Below, piece after piece: positions 10,231-20,440 of a DNA stretch of 64,000 bases (the first letter of the stretch is position 1; the number at the start of each line of letters is the position of its first letter). Both the position numbers and the translations under genes were made by a program. The DNA is from Phymatolithon calcareum (Eukaryota; Rhodophyta; Florideophyceae; Hapalidiales). The stretch covers positions 496,001-560,000 of the forward strand of contig OZ345378.1 in assembly GCA_977006965.1 (NCBI GenBank). Direction: 5' to 3'. The notes beneath the pieces were generated by a model. It was not told the DNA's origin. It did no database searches and saw nothing but the letters and a program-made list of their open reading frames with translations.

Positions 10231-11648
10231 AGACACAGGGGAGTTCACGGCATTACTAATCAAAACAACAATCATTAAGGTTGCGATTCTAGGTCTAACG
10301 AAACAAATACAATATATCTAATGAACCATTGGCTAAAAGTAGTCAGGGTCACGCAGCCAGGAGCCGCAAAGTTGGGAGCCATTTAGCCTTGAGCCATGCC
10401 AACGAAGCTCCGTTTAATTCACGGCGAATAATCATCCTCCCGGGTGTGCGTAATTTGAATGCCAGCCCAAGTCTGATCGGTGCAGTATTACCAGGAGCAT
10501 AACAGTAGTAGTCGACAACTCTGCAACCCACGAACAGTATCAGAATATCTACGAAATGGGTGCAACCCGAACGGCCACATTATTTCCGGTATAGACGAAT
10601 AGCGTTGTGCCCATATATTTTCTCTCTGCCGGATTGAGCGTGCCGGTGCCTGTTCCGGTAATTATAATTACCGGCACGGGCACGGGCAAACTAAATCCGG
10701 CATAGACCGGGCCTGAAATGGCGTACATGTTGGAGCCTGGTCATACAAGTGGTCCGACTGGACCCAAGGTCCTTTTCGTTATTAGCATATTGTTCAAACA
10801 AGTATCGGATTCAAATACGATATGAACAATGAGGAGCTTGTCTCGGCAAAAAAATTCTGAGAATGAAAACCGGGAAAGGAACCCTCAGTTTGGAACCAGG
10901 AAGAGAGCTACCCCCACACCATATAGGAAACGGATCGAAAAGAACGGCCAGCTCTCCTTCGGTTTTGTTCCAAGGAAGCTCCGTTGGCGAAGCCTAAGAT
11001 GATCGTTTGTTGGGATTTAGAATCTTGTGTCCTTAGTCTGCTCTTTTTGAGCTTGCAGTATAGTACGCTTCTCTCTTTCCCCGCAGAACCAACAGCAATT
11101 TTCAACACGCTAATGGAAATCTTTCCCAAAGACAGTATACTTGATTGCCCGAAAAGTGCCCTTTTCAGCCAGAAGTGTATAAAGCAAATTCGCCAACTCC
11201 AGGCTGCTATCCCTAAAATTTTCCATGTGGAAAACTCCTGAGAGAAGGAATCTGTTTTCCAGAGGCATTAATTGTTCATCCCCGGAACGCATACTTCGTG
11301 ATCATGTGACTGGTCACGATGTTCTTCTGCCCAACGCCGCCTTTGAGCTCTCACATCGCCGTCATATTGCCCTTCTTGGTCGACACGGTGCCCTGGTGTA
11401 ATGCTTGCATAGTGATGTGTGCAGTCTAGCTTATGGCTAGTCAGTAGGTAAGAACGTAAATATAAATTCAAGTGGCACCAGTTTGAAGAGTAGGGGGTGA
11501 GATTATAGAGTCGGCCCGAGGATATTGCCTTTGCACGGCCCATTCCTTTTCTGGAAGTCATACGTTTTGTATTCCGGTGTGCACAGCGTCTGTGGAGATG
11601 AAATTTACAGGTTCGCAGAAGCGTATTGAGGCTTGACACTGTTGAGAG
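10231..11648. other. spacer upstream of the HemW-like gene
   Basis: No convincing gene. The foldback at 10628..10701 is the main structure. The open frames at 10984..11241 and 11268..11849 lack family resemblance, and the first starts at a non-ATG codon. The final bases should hold the HemW promoter. Confidence 0.4.
10628..10701. repeat. 74-bp imperfect foldback with perfect 20-bp core
   Basis: The outer arms are GCCGGATT and AATCCGGC. The core at 10655..10674 is a perfect palindrome, CCGGTAATTATAATTACCGG. Between them, GC-rich blocks (GTGCCGGTGCC against GGGCACGGGC) pair imperfectly. Confidence 0.75.
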
Positions 11649-13168
11649 ATGCGGCGCCCGCGCTCTGCATTCGCAGCAAGTGCAGTACTCCCGCGAGCAC
11701 TTTCTCATGTTTTGATATCGTCCCGCGGCTTTACAGCGCGAGCGTGCGCCGCGCTGGTCGCACCTGGCGCTTCGCCATCGCCAGTGTCGGGCTCCGTGAT
11801 TCGCGAAGCGCCGATGTCTGCCTATGTACATCTTCCGTTTTGCGTGCAAAAATGCGGCTATTGTGACTTTGCCGTGACCGTGTCAACGAATCCGGAGTCG
11901 CACAAAGCGTACGTGTCGACTCTGGTGCGCGAAATCGAGGCCAATTTTTCCGTGCGTCCTGCCGAAAAATGTGAACCGTTGCGCACTGTGTACTTGGGTG
12001 GTGGGACACCGTCACTTATAGCGCCGTCGGAGCTGGGCCGTGTTCTTGATGCTTTGTCAAATACATTTGGCATTGCCGACAATGCAGAGGTGACTGCGGA
12101 AATGGACCCCGCGACGTTCGACTATAAAAAAGCTGCAGCGTTTCACGCTGCTGGCGTCACGCGCGTGTCTCTCGGCGTGCAAAGTTTGGACGATGAATTG
12201 CTCGCGGCGTGTGGACGCGTGCATCGCCGGCATGATGCGCTCGAGGCACTGAAGGTCGTGAAGCGCGCAGGATTTCGAAATGTCAGTGCTGATATCATGG
12301 CCGGCCTGCCCGGACAAAATGTGGACGCATATTGCAAGTCATTGGAGGAGGTCATCCGTCACGAGGTCAATCATGTGTCGGTCTATGACCTGACAATTGA
12401 AGAGGGGACCCGTTTTGGACGGCTCTATACGCCTGGAGTAAGTCCGCTGCCTGAGGAGAAGGAAAGTGTACGAATGCTGGAAGCAGGGGAAAAGATTTTG
12501 GCGCAAGAGGGGTTTGAGCGATACGAGATTAGCAATTATGCAAAGGGATCTTCTTTTAGATCGAGGCACAATATGGCGTACTGGCACGGAATGCCTTTTT
12601 ATGGATTCGGTAAGGCTTGCTACTATCCTACTTTCGTAATGCCCACTGCTTCTCCCGTGACCTAACTCAAATAGTTTTATTTCCTCGGCTTTTGTTATTA
12701 CGTTTTACTTCAGGTTTGGGAGCCACGAGTTTGGTGGACGGGATCAGGTTTGCAAGACCAAGACTCATGTCGCAGTATCGAGCCTACGTGCAGAGTTTGC
12801 AGGTTCTGTCCGAGGAAAGAGCGAATTCTACAGCAGTGCTGTATCCAGGAGCGATAGTGAGTTCCCCTCGCGATATGCTGGATGACTATTTAATCAACGG
12901 GTTTCGACTGCTCATTGAAGGCGTTGGGCTGAGCGACCTGCGCCACCGTTTTTCGAACAGAGATGCACAAAGATTGCTTCAAGCAGTGCAGTGTTCGGGG
13001 TTCTTGAAAGAGGGACTTGTTGAAGTTATTCGTGATAAGGAAGGGGCTGCAATTGGAGTGAAACTTACGCAAAAGGGCGCAATGATCGAAAATTCGGTGG
13101 TGGCCACACTTATGGAAGAAGGCGTTTGGAAATTTTCAGAGACAGAGGACGAAGTGGCAAAGAGGTGA
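11649..13168 (+). CDS. HemW-like radical SAM protein (RSAD1 type), spliced
   Basis: Radical SAM enzyme of the HemN/HemW group. The coding sequence joins 11649..12609 and 12714..13168, giving 471 residues. The intron 12610..12713 (gtaagg to cttcag, phase 1) restores the HemW-typical GFGLGATS. The N-terminus of about 55 residues is basic and alanine-rich, consistent with a mitochondrial or plastid transit peptide. The 4Fe-4S motif CVQKCGYCDF (C65, C69, C72) has the CxxxCxxCxF spacing, and the SAM-binding GGGTPS follows. Known of the family: HemW binds haem and acts as a haem chaperone, while true HemN is an oxygen-independent coproporphyrinogen oxidase. The single-frame ending after GFG plus the compact C-terminal winged helix fits HemW. 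It depends on Fe-S assembly, to which the ISCA2 gene 4 kb downstream belongs. Confidence 0.9.
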
Positions 13169-13921
13169 TATGTCGTGTGGCAGTATAACTGACTAAACCT
13201 GACCTACTCTATCTTCGTACAACAGTTGTTCTTCATATGGCCTTGGGTGACTGCACCTGGCCGTCTTCACTGATGACCATCTAAATTCCGTTCGTCAGTG
13301 AAAGGTTGTGATTGCATACTCTTTTGTCGACTAACAAAGCAAAGTCCTTGAAAAAGGTAGTTATGAGAAGAGCGGAACAGCACAGATGTACGAGTTTTCA
13401 CAGTCAACATGAAAATAGTTACACGAGCGGTATTGTCATCCCAAATAGGAGGGGTAAGAATTTTCTATATTACAGAATTCACTTTTTCTTGTAGACTACG
13501 TTTCACGCACCTGCTGTTGGAAAATGCACTGTGTGGTCGTCGCATTATAGACCATGGTCAACCATGGTGTATAATACGAGTCAGGTGTGCAAGAGCTGGC
13601 GCTTCGTAAGGAGCACATCTGCCTCAAATCGCGGAATTGAAAACCCCCTGGTCCAATGGGATCTCAATTAGGTCGTGATTTACGAATAATTGAGATCATA
13701 TCGCGATATCGTCTCACTTATGTCCTTCCGCTCGCCGTAGAGGTTAGCCCACCTCACCTCTGGGGCTGACCATTATTCGGCTTTCGTCCAGGACCACCCC
13801 CTTTTCGTTCACGCAGGTTCTGAGACGGGGATCGAATGACGGCAAACGCAGTTGCTGAGGCAATGTGCAACGATATTGCAACATCAATAACGTTGTAAGG
13901 CAGTCCATTCCTGTCTGAGCA
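13169..13921. other. intergenic region
   Basis: No gene seen. It contains a foldback at 13544..13575 and probably the promoter of the unknown gene at 13922. Confidence 0.45.
13544..13575. repeat. 32-bp imperfect palindrome
   Basis: ATTATA and TATAAT ends enclose two CCATGG hexamers; the two 16-base halves differ at two positions. Confidence 0.65.
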
Positions 13922-14845
13922 ATGCCTGAATTTCCCGATGATAACTCAGAACCTCGCCGCTCGGCAGACGATGCTCCAACTGCAAAGGAAAACGTGGGAA
14001 TAGAACAATCCGACGATGGAGATGTGCAAGAAAACGGCGAAATTCTCGCCAGCGAAAATGTGACATCGGAACTTGCACCGACTACCATTGCCCCAAGCAG
14101 GCAGGAAAACCTTAGTACAACTGCTGGTGATATCCGTGCCACCTCCATTGAAATCCAATCGCAGATATCAGTGCTACGTCGTCGTACCGCGCTGCGCACG
14201 GCAATATATTTTCTGTACGACAGCGTCGCCGGAGAGAAGAAGGAGCCCTACCGAGTCATGAAAACCGTGCTTGAGACTATTCTCGACGAATGCATGCCCC
14301 CGCCACATCGAGCTGACATGTCTCTTTGGCGCAAGTTTTCAGAGTATCTAGCTCCGTGCGCGCTATCTTCATTGATTTGGTTTTCCATTGAGCAGATTCG
14401 ACTTTTGCACAAAAGGGCCCTCATTGGGAAGAAAGACGTGTCCAACAGATCGTTTATTTTGCGTGCCGCATGGGCAACTGTGCATAGGACGGCGCGGCAA
14501 GCTGTTATCAACCGCTTATTTTTCAGGATGGGGTCCGTGGAGTATTCTCTGGCGAGTTTGCTGGGCATCATTTGCTGCTTTTTTCGGGAGGACATCTTTT
14601 TTGAAATTTACCGCTTGAAGCGATGGCCGAAGTATTTTTCGCTACCACAGGGAATGGGCGCTCTTTTGAAGAGTTTGGTATATGCTGCTGCGTTTTCCAT
14701 ACCCTTGCAAAAATTGTCTTCAACTTTTGAACATTCAAGGAGGCGAAGAGGAAATGTGAAGAAGTTTATCTTCTCAATTGTCTTGTTGCAGATCAAGCAG
14801 TTGTCCACACTTTCGAAGCACCTGGCTGCCATGTACCCGCGATAG
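13922..14845 (+). CDS. unknown protein, acidic N-terminus and hydrophobic C-terminal part
   Basis: Intact ATG-to-stop frame of 307 residues. The first ~80 residues are acidic and low complexity (PDDNSEPRRSADDAP). The remainder is helix-rich with hydrophobic segments (LASLLGIICCFF, LLKSLVYAAAFSIPL, FIFSIVLLQIKQL) and many basic residues between them. This is compatible with a membrane-associated protein; the hydrophobic stretches at about 210 and 255 could be membrane helices. I recognise no family. The stop at 14845 lies 81 bases from the stop of the convergent PPAT gene, which fits the dense block and supports a real gene. Confidence 0.6.
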   Translation: MPEFPDDNSEPRRSADDAPTAKENVGIEQSDDGDVQENGEILASENVTSELAPTTIAPSRQENLSTTAGDIRATSIEIQSQISVLRRRTALRTAIYFLYDSVAGEKKEPYRVMKTVLETILDECMPPPHRADMSLWRKFSEYLAPCALSSLIWFSIEQIRLLHKRALIGKKDVSNRSFILRAAWATVHRTARQAVINRLFFRMGSVEYSLASLLGIICCFFREDIFFEIYRLKRWPKYFSLPQGMGALLKSLVYAAAFSIPLQKLSSTFEHSRRRRGNVKKFIFSIVLLQIKQLSTLSKHLAAMYPR

Positions 14846-14926
14846 AGGCCCGTGAATGGTTTTACGTTGGAACGTTAAATGTTTGGCTAAAGACAGGAAT
14901 GTTTATCAACACAAAGAATCAAAATT

Positions 14927-15763
14927 TTAACTACTGTTTGCATGTTCACTATTTTTATCCCGGAACTCAGCTTCGCGCAGCGCCGTCGAGCTAAGCTTGG
15001 TCGCCGACTGGAACAAAATGTCGACTACGACAAGGTCCAGGTTTTTCAATCCTCTTTGTTTTCTCTGCTCATTCACTGCTAAAGCGCCGTTCATTGTTTC
15101 CCTTGATATAACTAGCGCTTGAATGGACGGGTCCTCACCGGCAGCACCTGCGGCGTTTTGCAACTCTTGGATTCGAATTTCAAGCGATGGCTTTGTTTTC
15201 TCAACGAAGGAGCGTACATCATCCGCTCGTTTTGCAAACGGCGATATCAGGTTGAAGTGTCGTTTGTGCTGCAGAAGTTTTGGTCCAGTGACACCAACCC
15301 ACAAGCACTTTTTCGCGGTCCATGCAGCGATGGTGAGCAACAGGCGATGTCCAGCATGTAAACGATCGAACGTGCCACCAACTGCAACTATATCGTACTT
15401 GCTCCATACATCATGCATACATTTTTCGGTCGTGCATGTTTTGATTCCGACTTCAAACAAATGGGATTCAATGTTTTTTGGAAATGAACTTATGCGTTGA
15501 ACTCTTTCCTGTTGCATGTCCTCCTCTCCTCGCAATACAATTATGTTTTGCACAGCTCGGTTCTTCTCAACAGCGATGGAGTACACGATTGTGGCGAAGG
15601 TAAACATGCAAACACTGTCTTTCCGTTCTAGCTGAACAAAGCAGTCAGTTCGGGCGCTACTGTTTTCCAATGCGCTCTCGAGCTCTTCGGTGTTCATGAG
15701 AACGCGTTGATCAGCCCTCTTGTGAGTAGGAAGCACGAAATGTTTTCCAGTGGATGTGGTCAT
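14927..15763 (-). CDS. phosphopantetheine adenylyltransferase (eukaryotic PPAT, CoaD/Cab4 type)
   Basis: Fourth step of coenzyme A synthesis: it transfers AMP from ATP to 4'-phosphopantetheine to form dephospho-CoA. The protein has 278 residues. The nucleotidyltransferase signature GGTFDRLHAGH lies at 129-139 and the second motif SSTALR at 258-263. GVTGPKLL and VISRETMNGA complete the Rossmann-like core. The N-terminal ~120 residues are a family-typical poorly conserved extension. Absence of a dephospho-CoA kinase P-loop domain shows a monofunctional PPAT, like yeast Cab4, unlike the bifunctional animal COASY. The start is the ATG at 15763. Confidence 0.92.
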   Translation of the reverse strand: MTTSTGKHFVLPTHKRADQRVLMNTEELESALENSSARTDCFVQLERKDSVCMFTFATIVYSIAVEKNRAVQNIIVLRGEEDMQQERVQRISSFPKNIESHLFEVGIKTCTTEKCMHDVWSKYDIVAVGGTFDRLHAGHRLLLTIAAWTAKKCLWVGVTGPKLLQHKRHFNLISPFAKRADDVRSFVEKTKPSLEIRIQELQNAAGAAGEDPSIQALVISRETMNGALAVNEQRKQRGLKNLDLVVVDILFQSATKLSSTALREAEFRDKNSEHANSS

Positions 15764-16269
15764 TATGCTGCAAACCTGTGCTCCTTACAACCTCACCAAG
15801 GCTTCAACGAAATGACGTTGATGATTCAGCTTGTCCGCACCACATTTGTCCTCACGGCACTCATATTTTCGAAATGTATTTCGAGAAGAGGAGTATTAGC
15901 ATCTCAACGCTTCCGGAAGTCTACAGGACTGTGCGTAACGTGCACCTGGCTTGCGCAATAAACTCTGCACCAATCTCCTCGCACGAATACAAATCCTCCT
16001 CGTACTTGGCGGATTATGAGAGGACCATGCAGACGAGAGGAGACAACAGTCATAAGCCAAAAAGATCCCTTGACCGTCAGCCCACAGGTACAGTACCAAC
16101 TGTTACTGTTGCAGAGCGCTACAGCTGCATGACCATGTGGGAGACCTATGAAGCTTATGCGTTAGTTGGTACGTTGTCGACCAAAACGAATGTAAACATA
16201 GAGCTGGTGCGCGTAGAACCTGAAGGAAAAAAGGTTTACTTCTGCGGTTGGAGCATCAATCCAATTTAG
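15754..16269 (+). CDS. uncertain ORF upstream of PPAT
   Basis: ATG-started frame of 171 residues that begins within the first codons of the antisense PPAT gene. The C-terminal third (AERYSCMTMWETYEAYALVG and onward) looks more protein-like than the cysteine-rich start. No family is recognised. It may be a chance frame in the ~720-bp interval between PPAT and the next minus-strand gene, or the last exon of an unknown gene. Confidence 0.2.
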   Translation: MWSLCCKPVLLTTSPRLQRNDVDDSACPHHICPHGTHIFEMYFEKRSISISTLPEVYRTVRNVHLACAINSAPISSHEYKSSSYLADYERTMQTRGDNSHKPKRSLDRQPTGTVPTVTVAERYSCMTMWETYEAYALVGTLSTKTNVNIELVRVEPEGKKVYFCGWSINPI

Positions 16270-16486
16270 CTCCAATGCCACAGATACTGTGCACAAAAAC
16301 GAATTTCGTTTTACAAATCTGGATCAAAAATGTCAGAAGAGCTACTTCATCTTGTCACTTTTGAACCATTTCCAATGGTCTGCGGCGACAAAACAAATTA
16401 GCGCATGCCTTTAGCAGATGCAGTTGTTCGCCCTGCAATTCGCGAGTTGCTACGGCTAACTGATCAGCATAAAGACCCTGCCTGAA

Positions 16487-17063
16487 TTACTTGTCCGGGT
16501 TATGAACCTTGAATAGAGGATTATCACCGAGGCGCATAGTTTCAGGAATCTTCAAGTTCCCGGATACCCACCCATCCGTGACTTCCGAGCCTGGAACCGA
16601 CTTCGCTTTCTTCAACACTTCCGCCGCCAAAGCGGCACGCGCCTCTTCACTGAATTTGATGGTGCTATCTACACGCGGATCAAAGCAAGCAAAGAAACGC
16701 CATATGCAAGCTCATTAGATTAACATGCCATCACGATGCGTCCAGAACACATATGACAGTGCTCCCGAAGACCGTTGCGCAACAATTTACCGTCCGCACC
16801 GATAATAACGACTGTCTATGCCAATGCTTCAGAAAACATCGACGAAAAAACTGCGCGCACGTACCCGGATTGGAATAAAATTCACGGAACTGCCTAGCAA
16901 TCGAACTCGCTTCGGCGGCCAAGTTCACATGTGACGGAGCAGGGAACTCTTCTGCGCTCGTATCGGTGGCCTTCTTTACAGTTGGCATAATCGCAAGGTT
17001 TCTTCGGCATCCTGCAGAAAGAGCTGAGCGGATGGCGCCATTGGACGCCACGGATCGAAGCAT
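16487..17063 (-). CDS. small unknown protein with mitochondrial-type presequence, spliced
   Basis: The coding sequence joins complement(16865..17063) and complement(16487..16668), giving 126 residues. The intron 16669..16864 starts gtacgt and ends tgtag. The phase-1 join turns FYSNP plus a split codon into FYSNPDSTIKFSEEARAAL, continuous and in frame. The start MLRSVASNGAIRSALSAGCR is basic, hydroxylated and free of acidic residues, a typical mitochondrial presequence. The rest is a soluble helical protein (ARQFREFYSNP, ARAALAAEVLKKAKSV) ending NPLFKVHNPDK. I recognise no family. It could be a small respiratory-complex or import subunit, but that is only a guess from its size and presequence. 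Confidence 0.7.
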
Positions 17064-17401
17064 TTTTGCGGTTCCTTCCAAACTTCCAGTTCTCGTTCGA
17101 CCTACCCCAACATTCAGCAATAAGGAATGAGGAATGGATCTTGAGGCTCTCCAGATTGCCACCTGGATACACACGTGGGAAGTCATTTTCAAAAAATATT
17201 TCAGATCTTTCCGTACTTTTGGAATAGTGTATTTTTGATAAAAAACTGAGATATTTTCTTAAGAATTAGCGAAATTAGAAAAGTACTTCTCAGAGGATTC
17301 ATTTCGGGCTCACATCTATAGATGGGATTGCTCTTTTTAAAACTGCACGGAGTCGGTCACGTTCCCCCCGAAACATCGTTTCCGTCTTTATTCATTCTTC
17401 A
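17064..17401. other. divergent promoter region
   Basis: About 340 bases between the 5' end of the small mitochondrial-type gene (minus) and ISCA2 (plus). The arrangement is head-to-head, so this interval probably contains both promoters. No gene seen. Confidence 0.5.
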
Positions 17402-17836
17402 ATGCTGCCCACTCGAGCTTGCTTTCGCGCCTTGGTAAGGAGCGCGCGAACATCTCGCCTGCTCGCCACGGAGAGTAATGCATCAAATATTAACATCACG
17501 CAGCGTTGCGTTGACAGGATTAACTCTCTGACAAAATCGAAAGGACGTCAAGTTGCGTTAAGAGTCACCGTGGACGGAGGCGGGTGTTCCGGCTTTCAAT
17601 ATGTTTTTGCACTAGAAACGCCGGAGGTCGATCCTGAAAAGAACAAGAACGACGACGACAACTATTTCACTCGAGACGGCGCTAATGTCATCGTCGACAA
17701 CCTTTCACTAGCATACATCAAAGGCTCAAACATCGACTACATTGAGGAAATGATCAGTTCGTCATTCCAGGTGACGGACAATCCGAACTCAGAGTCGTCA
17801 TGTGGATGCGGGGTATCGTTTGCGGCAAAAACATAG
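17402..17836 (+). CDS. ISCA2: iron-sulphur cluster assembly protein ISCA2/Isa2-like
   Basis: A-type Fe-S assembly factor needed to mature mitochondrial 4Fe-4S proteins. The protein has 144 residues. The first ~22 (MLPTRACFRALVRSARTSR) form a mitochondrial presequence. The three conserved cysteines are in GGGCSGFQY (C62) and SSCGCGVSF (C134 and C136). An insertion of about ten acidic residues (EKNKNDDDNY) sits between strands. The sequence fits ISCA2 better than ISCA1 because of the FQYVF core and the NPNSESSCGCG end. Intronless. Its stop is 51 bases from the stop of the convergent uS4m gene. Confidence 0.93.
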   Translation: MLPTRACFRALVRSARTSRLLATESNASNINITQRCVDRINSLTKSKGRQVALRVTVDGGGCSGFQYVFALETPEVDPEKNKNDDDNYFTRDGANVIVDNLSLAYIKGSNIDYIEEMISSSFQVTDNPNSESSCGCGVSFAAKT

Positions 17837-17887
17837 AAAAAGACCTTGTAACTCTTAAAATACTGAACGCTTATGTTAGTAAAGAAC

Positions 17888-18697
17888 CTATCTATACGCT
17901 CTCATCGCGGCATGCGGATTTAGCTGTGCATCGCGAATATATGGGAACAATGTGGCATGCTGCATTACGCGCAGCTCATCATCAGTCGGCATGCGTACAA
18001 GCGCAGCAGACAATCCTGCGCGATCGATTTCAAGCCACGGAAGCATTCCCTCCACAGCCGGACTTGATACAATCCATGATGCGCCAATACCAAGCTGCTT
18101 TCGCATTGCTGCCGTTGCCGCGGCGGCCTGCAGCGCGTTATCGACAAATCGATCGCGAATAGAAATAATATCTCCCGGGCGTAATTGGGTGCTTTTCCGC
18201 TTTGCCACTTCGCCATTTACCAGCACTTGATAATGCGAAATCCATTGTCTTCCCTGCATTGGCGTTTGAACAAAGCTTGTTCGATACAATAGAGTATCAA
18301 GTCGCAGTTCCAGAAGGCGCAGAAGAGCCGCATCGGTATTAAAGCGCTTTTTCTTCGCCTCATCGACATACTTTTTGAACTTCGAATCGCGCATTGCGCC
18401 ATAGTAGACTTTCATTTTCTGCTTCTCAAATAAATGCACAATGTTCAACTGAGCGCCCACAGCTTTGTTACGGATGGAACGAGGCAATTGTTCGTTAAAG
18501 AATGCACGGGGAACTCCAGCTCCTCCTTTCGTAATTTTCGGTGTCGATCGAGCTTTCCCTTTTCGACTCGACTCCGTGTCATCTTCTTGAGATCGCGAAG
18601 CGCTCGCCCCTTCTCGCCTTACAGCACTTGGTACGCGAAAGAAGCTGTTCGGGCCAAATAGCCGACGCAACGTCCGCACTTTATAGTCCACTGGCAT
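17888..18697 (-). CDS. mitochondrial ribosomal protein uS4m (Nam9 type)
   Basis: Small-subunit assembly protein with an S4 RNA-binding domain. The protein has 269 residues. The S4 domain at about 131-180 reads LRLDTLLYRT, then QVLVNGEVAKRKS and LRPGDIISI. The N-terminal KVRTLRRLFG resembles the uS4 start, and residues ~28-60 form a charged low-complexity insert. A C-terminal extension follows the S4 domain, as in mitochondrial uS4 proteins. I assign the mitochondrial form because red algal plastid rps4 is normally plastid-encoded and the cytosolic homologue is uS4 (RPS9), which looks different. Confidence 0.88.
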   Translation of the reverse strand: MPVDYKVRTLRRLFGPNSFFRVPSAVRREGASASRSQEDDTESSRKGKARSTPKITKGGAGVPRAFFNEQLPRSIRNKAVGAQLNIVHLFEKQKMKVYYGAMRDSKFKKYVDEAKKKRFNTDAALLRLLELRLDTLLYRTSFVQTPMQGRQWISHYQVLVNGEVAKRKSTQLRPGDIISIRDRFVDNALQAAAATAAMRKQLGIGASWIVSSPAVEGMLPWLEIDRAGLSAALVRMPTDDELRVMQHATLFPYIRDAQLNPHAAMRAYR

Positions 18698-18975
18698 TTT
18701 CGATCGCTCGGGCTCTAATCGGTGAGATAACGAGCAGACGGTTCCTGTTGCTTGTCTGCCGATTCAATTCCTGAAAAATTGAGATTCTCTGCAGACATTC
18801 AGCAGCGTCGACACTTTTTATGATACTTTTGCTGGAAAAAAAGTACGATTTTAGACCAATAGAGCCCTCTTACAGTACCAATGGATTAGTTGTCGGACAA
18901 CAGCCCCATGGAAGACCGCTGTTCTACTGAGATGTGTGCAAGGCTTTCGCGTTAAAAAGTTTTATAGACTTGACA

Positions 18976-20220
18976 TCACAATGACCACCACCTTTTACGG
19001 AAATGAGAAGTAGCGATCATAAACGGGTCGATGGAATAAGTGTCCGTCTGCTTCGCAATTTTCCCCATTCTGTCGATGTAGAAAACAGATCGTGTCGTAA
19101 ACGCTATTACTCCACCCAGGCGACTTACTGCTCTAGTCACGTAAGTACAGGACAAGATTCGATCGCCAGGCTGTTGCACGGACTGAACCTTCATCGCCAG
19201 TGTTTTGAAAAATATCTTAGCAATAAATCGAGACAGGGGGAACACCAATTCGAGAGCTAATCGACCGTACAGCTCACCGATAGGTGTGTCAATCTCCACA
19301 TCATCCGCATAATACGAATAAAGTTCTTCAATCTCCTCTTCGTTCGTCTTACCGCTCCCGAGCAAAGAAAGCTGCGGAAATCCCACAGAGAGAAATTCAA
19401 TCAAACGCTCCATCTGTCGCTTTAACGCTTCTTTGGCCAGCGGGTTGTTCTCCAAGTACGCATTGTCCGTGAACTCCGCAAAACTTCTCCCTCCCTCCTG
19501 CATTACAATCTCACCCCTTTGCTCCTCCTCCAAATCCACAAAGTCCTGTGACAGTTCCAGAACATTTCGACAGAACTCCGCCTGGGTCTGACTCCAGTCC
19601 TCGAACCATGCGTCTATATCCCCGTTTTCATCGAAACTGATCCGCGTGCGCACATGAACCGATGAACTGGGTACTCGGCCGATCGACTGTTGCTTCTTAT
19701 CTCCATGCAATTGTGCGTCCGCGACGATGTTGTAATTCAATATGAGTAAGTTTGGCGACGGGCTTTGCACGGACACGTTTTCTATCCGTGATTCGAGAGA
19801 GCGCCACACAGTGAGGTAGTGCATTCCAGACAGCACACATTGTAATTGCAACCTTCCTCCCATCCAAGAATAATCAAGAAAAGGAAAAGCAAAAGTCACA
19901 TCGGGAGCAAAGAGCGATCTTTTAGGCCATCGCACTAGCGCGCCCCAGCCGCGCTCAAGTATGTGGGGGAGCTCGTCCAGAATGAGTTGCTTTGCGAAGG
20001 CTTTCCTCGACATACGCGTCTCTGTGCTTGTTCGTTCTTTCGTAGGAGATGGACCGCTTGTCTCCATAGTTGCCGCCTTCCAGGGCTTCCGGGGCATGGA
20101 TTTCGAAGCCCAAAGCGACCGGCTCAGCGGGTCTGTCGACGGTACCGCTGTTCTGGAGGAATGGCATTTTGGGACATGTGCAGGCGCCCAAGCAGGACAT
20201 TTGAGGAGATGAGCCTGCAT
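18976..20220 (-). CDS. protein with two NTF2/SnoaL-like modules (DUF2358-like)
   Basis: The frame is open from a TTG at 20223; I use the ATG at 20220, giving 414 residues. After ~70 low-complexity N-terminal residues, possibly a transit peptide, two alpha+beta modules follow. The first contains the ILDELPHILERGW helix, then SLFAPDVTFAFPFLDY and HVRTRISFDENGDIDAWFED. The second begins near EEIEELYSYYADDVEIDTP with LYGRLALELVFPL. The pattern 'helix, xxxYADDVxFxDP, strands' is that of NTF2-like DUF2358 proteins, many of which are plastid proteins of unknown role. The function is unknown; no catalytic residues can be claimed. The exact start is uncertain. Confidence 0.6.
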   Translation of the reverse strand: MQAHLLKCPAWAPAHVPKCHSSRTAVPSTDPLSRSLWASKSMPRKPWKAATMETSGPSPTKERTSTETRMSRKAFAKQLILDELPHILERGWGALVRWPKRSLFAPDVTFAFPFLDYSWMGGRLQLQCVLSGMHYLTVWRSLESRIENVSVQSPSPNLLILNYNIVADAQLHGDKKQQSIGRVPSSSVHVRTRISFDENGDIDAWFEDWSQTQAEFCRNVLELSQDFVDLEEEQRGEIVMQEGGRSFAEFTDNAYLENNPLAKEALKRQMERLIEFLSVGFPQLSLLGSGKTNEEEIEELYSYYADDVEIDTPIGELYGRLALELVFPLSRFIAKIFFKTLAMKVQSVQQPGDRILSCTYVTRAVSRLGGVIAFTTRSVFYIDRMGKIAKQTDTYSIDPFMIATSHFRKRWWSL

Positions 20221-20384
20221 CAAGCTCAGGGTTCTCGAGTGCTCTGGAAAAGAAAAATGGGTTCATGGAAAGATCTGTCAAAACGACTTCACGAAATTGC
20301 GCGTTTCCCACTTGAGCTCACACCCAAGAATCCACTTCCATAATGCCATCCCATTGGTGATTCCCTGTGAAATATCTATGATCA

Positions 20385-20440
20385 TAGATTTGAACGTCTG
20401 ATAATCTACATCGATGTAGATTATCAGACGTTCATATCTA
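20385..20440. repeat. 56-bp palindrome (44-bp perfect core)
   Basis: Bases 20391..20434 form a perfect spacer-free palindrome centred on ACATCGATGT. The symmetry continues to 20385..20440 with one mismatched pair. It lies about 170 bases upstream of the NTF2-like gene. Confidence 0.9.

Noticed and set aside
11268-11849. 193-residue minus-strand frame overlapping the HemW start
   Set aside because: Arg/His/Cys-rich with no domain, antisense to a clear presequence and upstream region.
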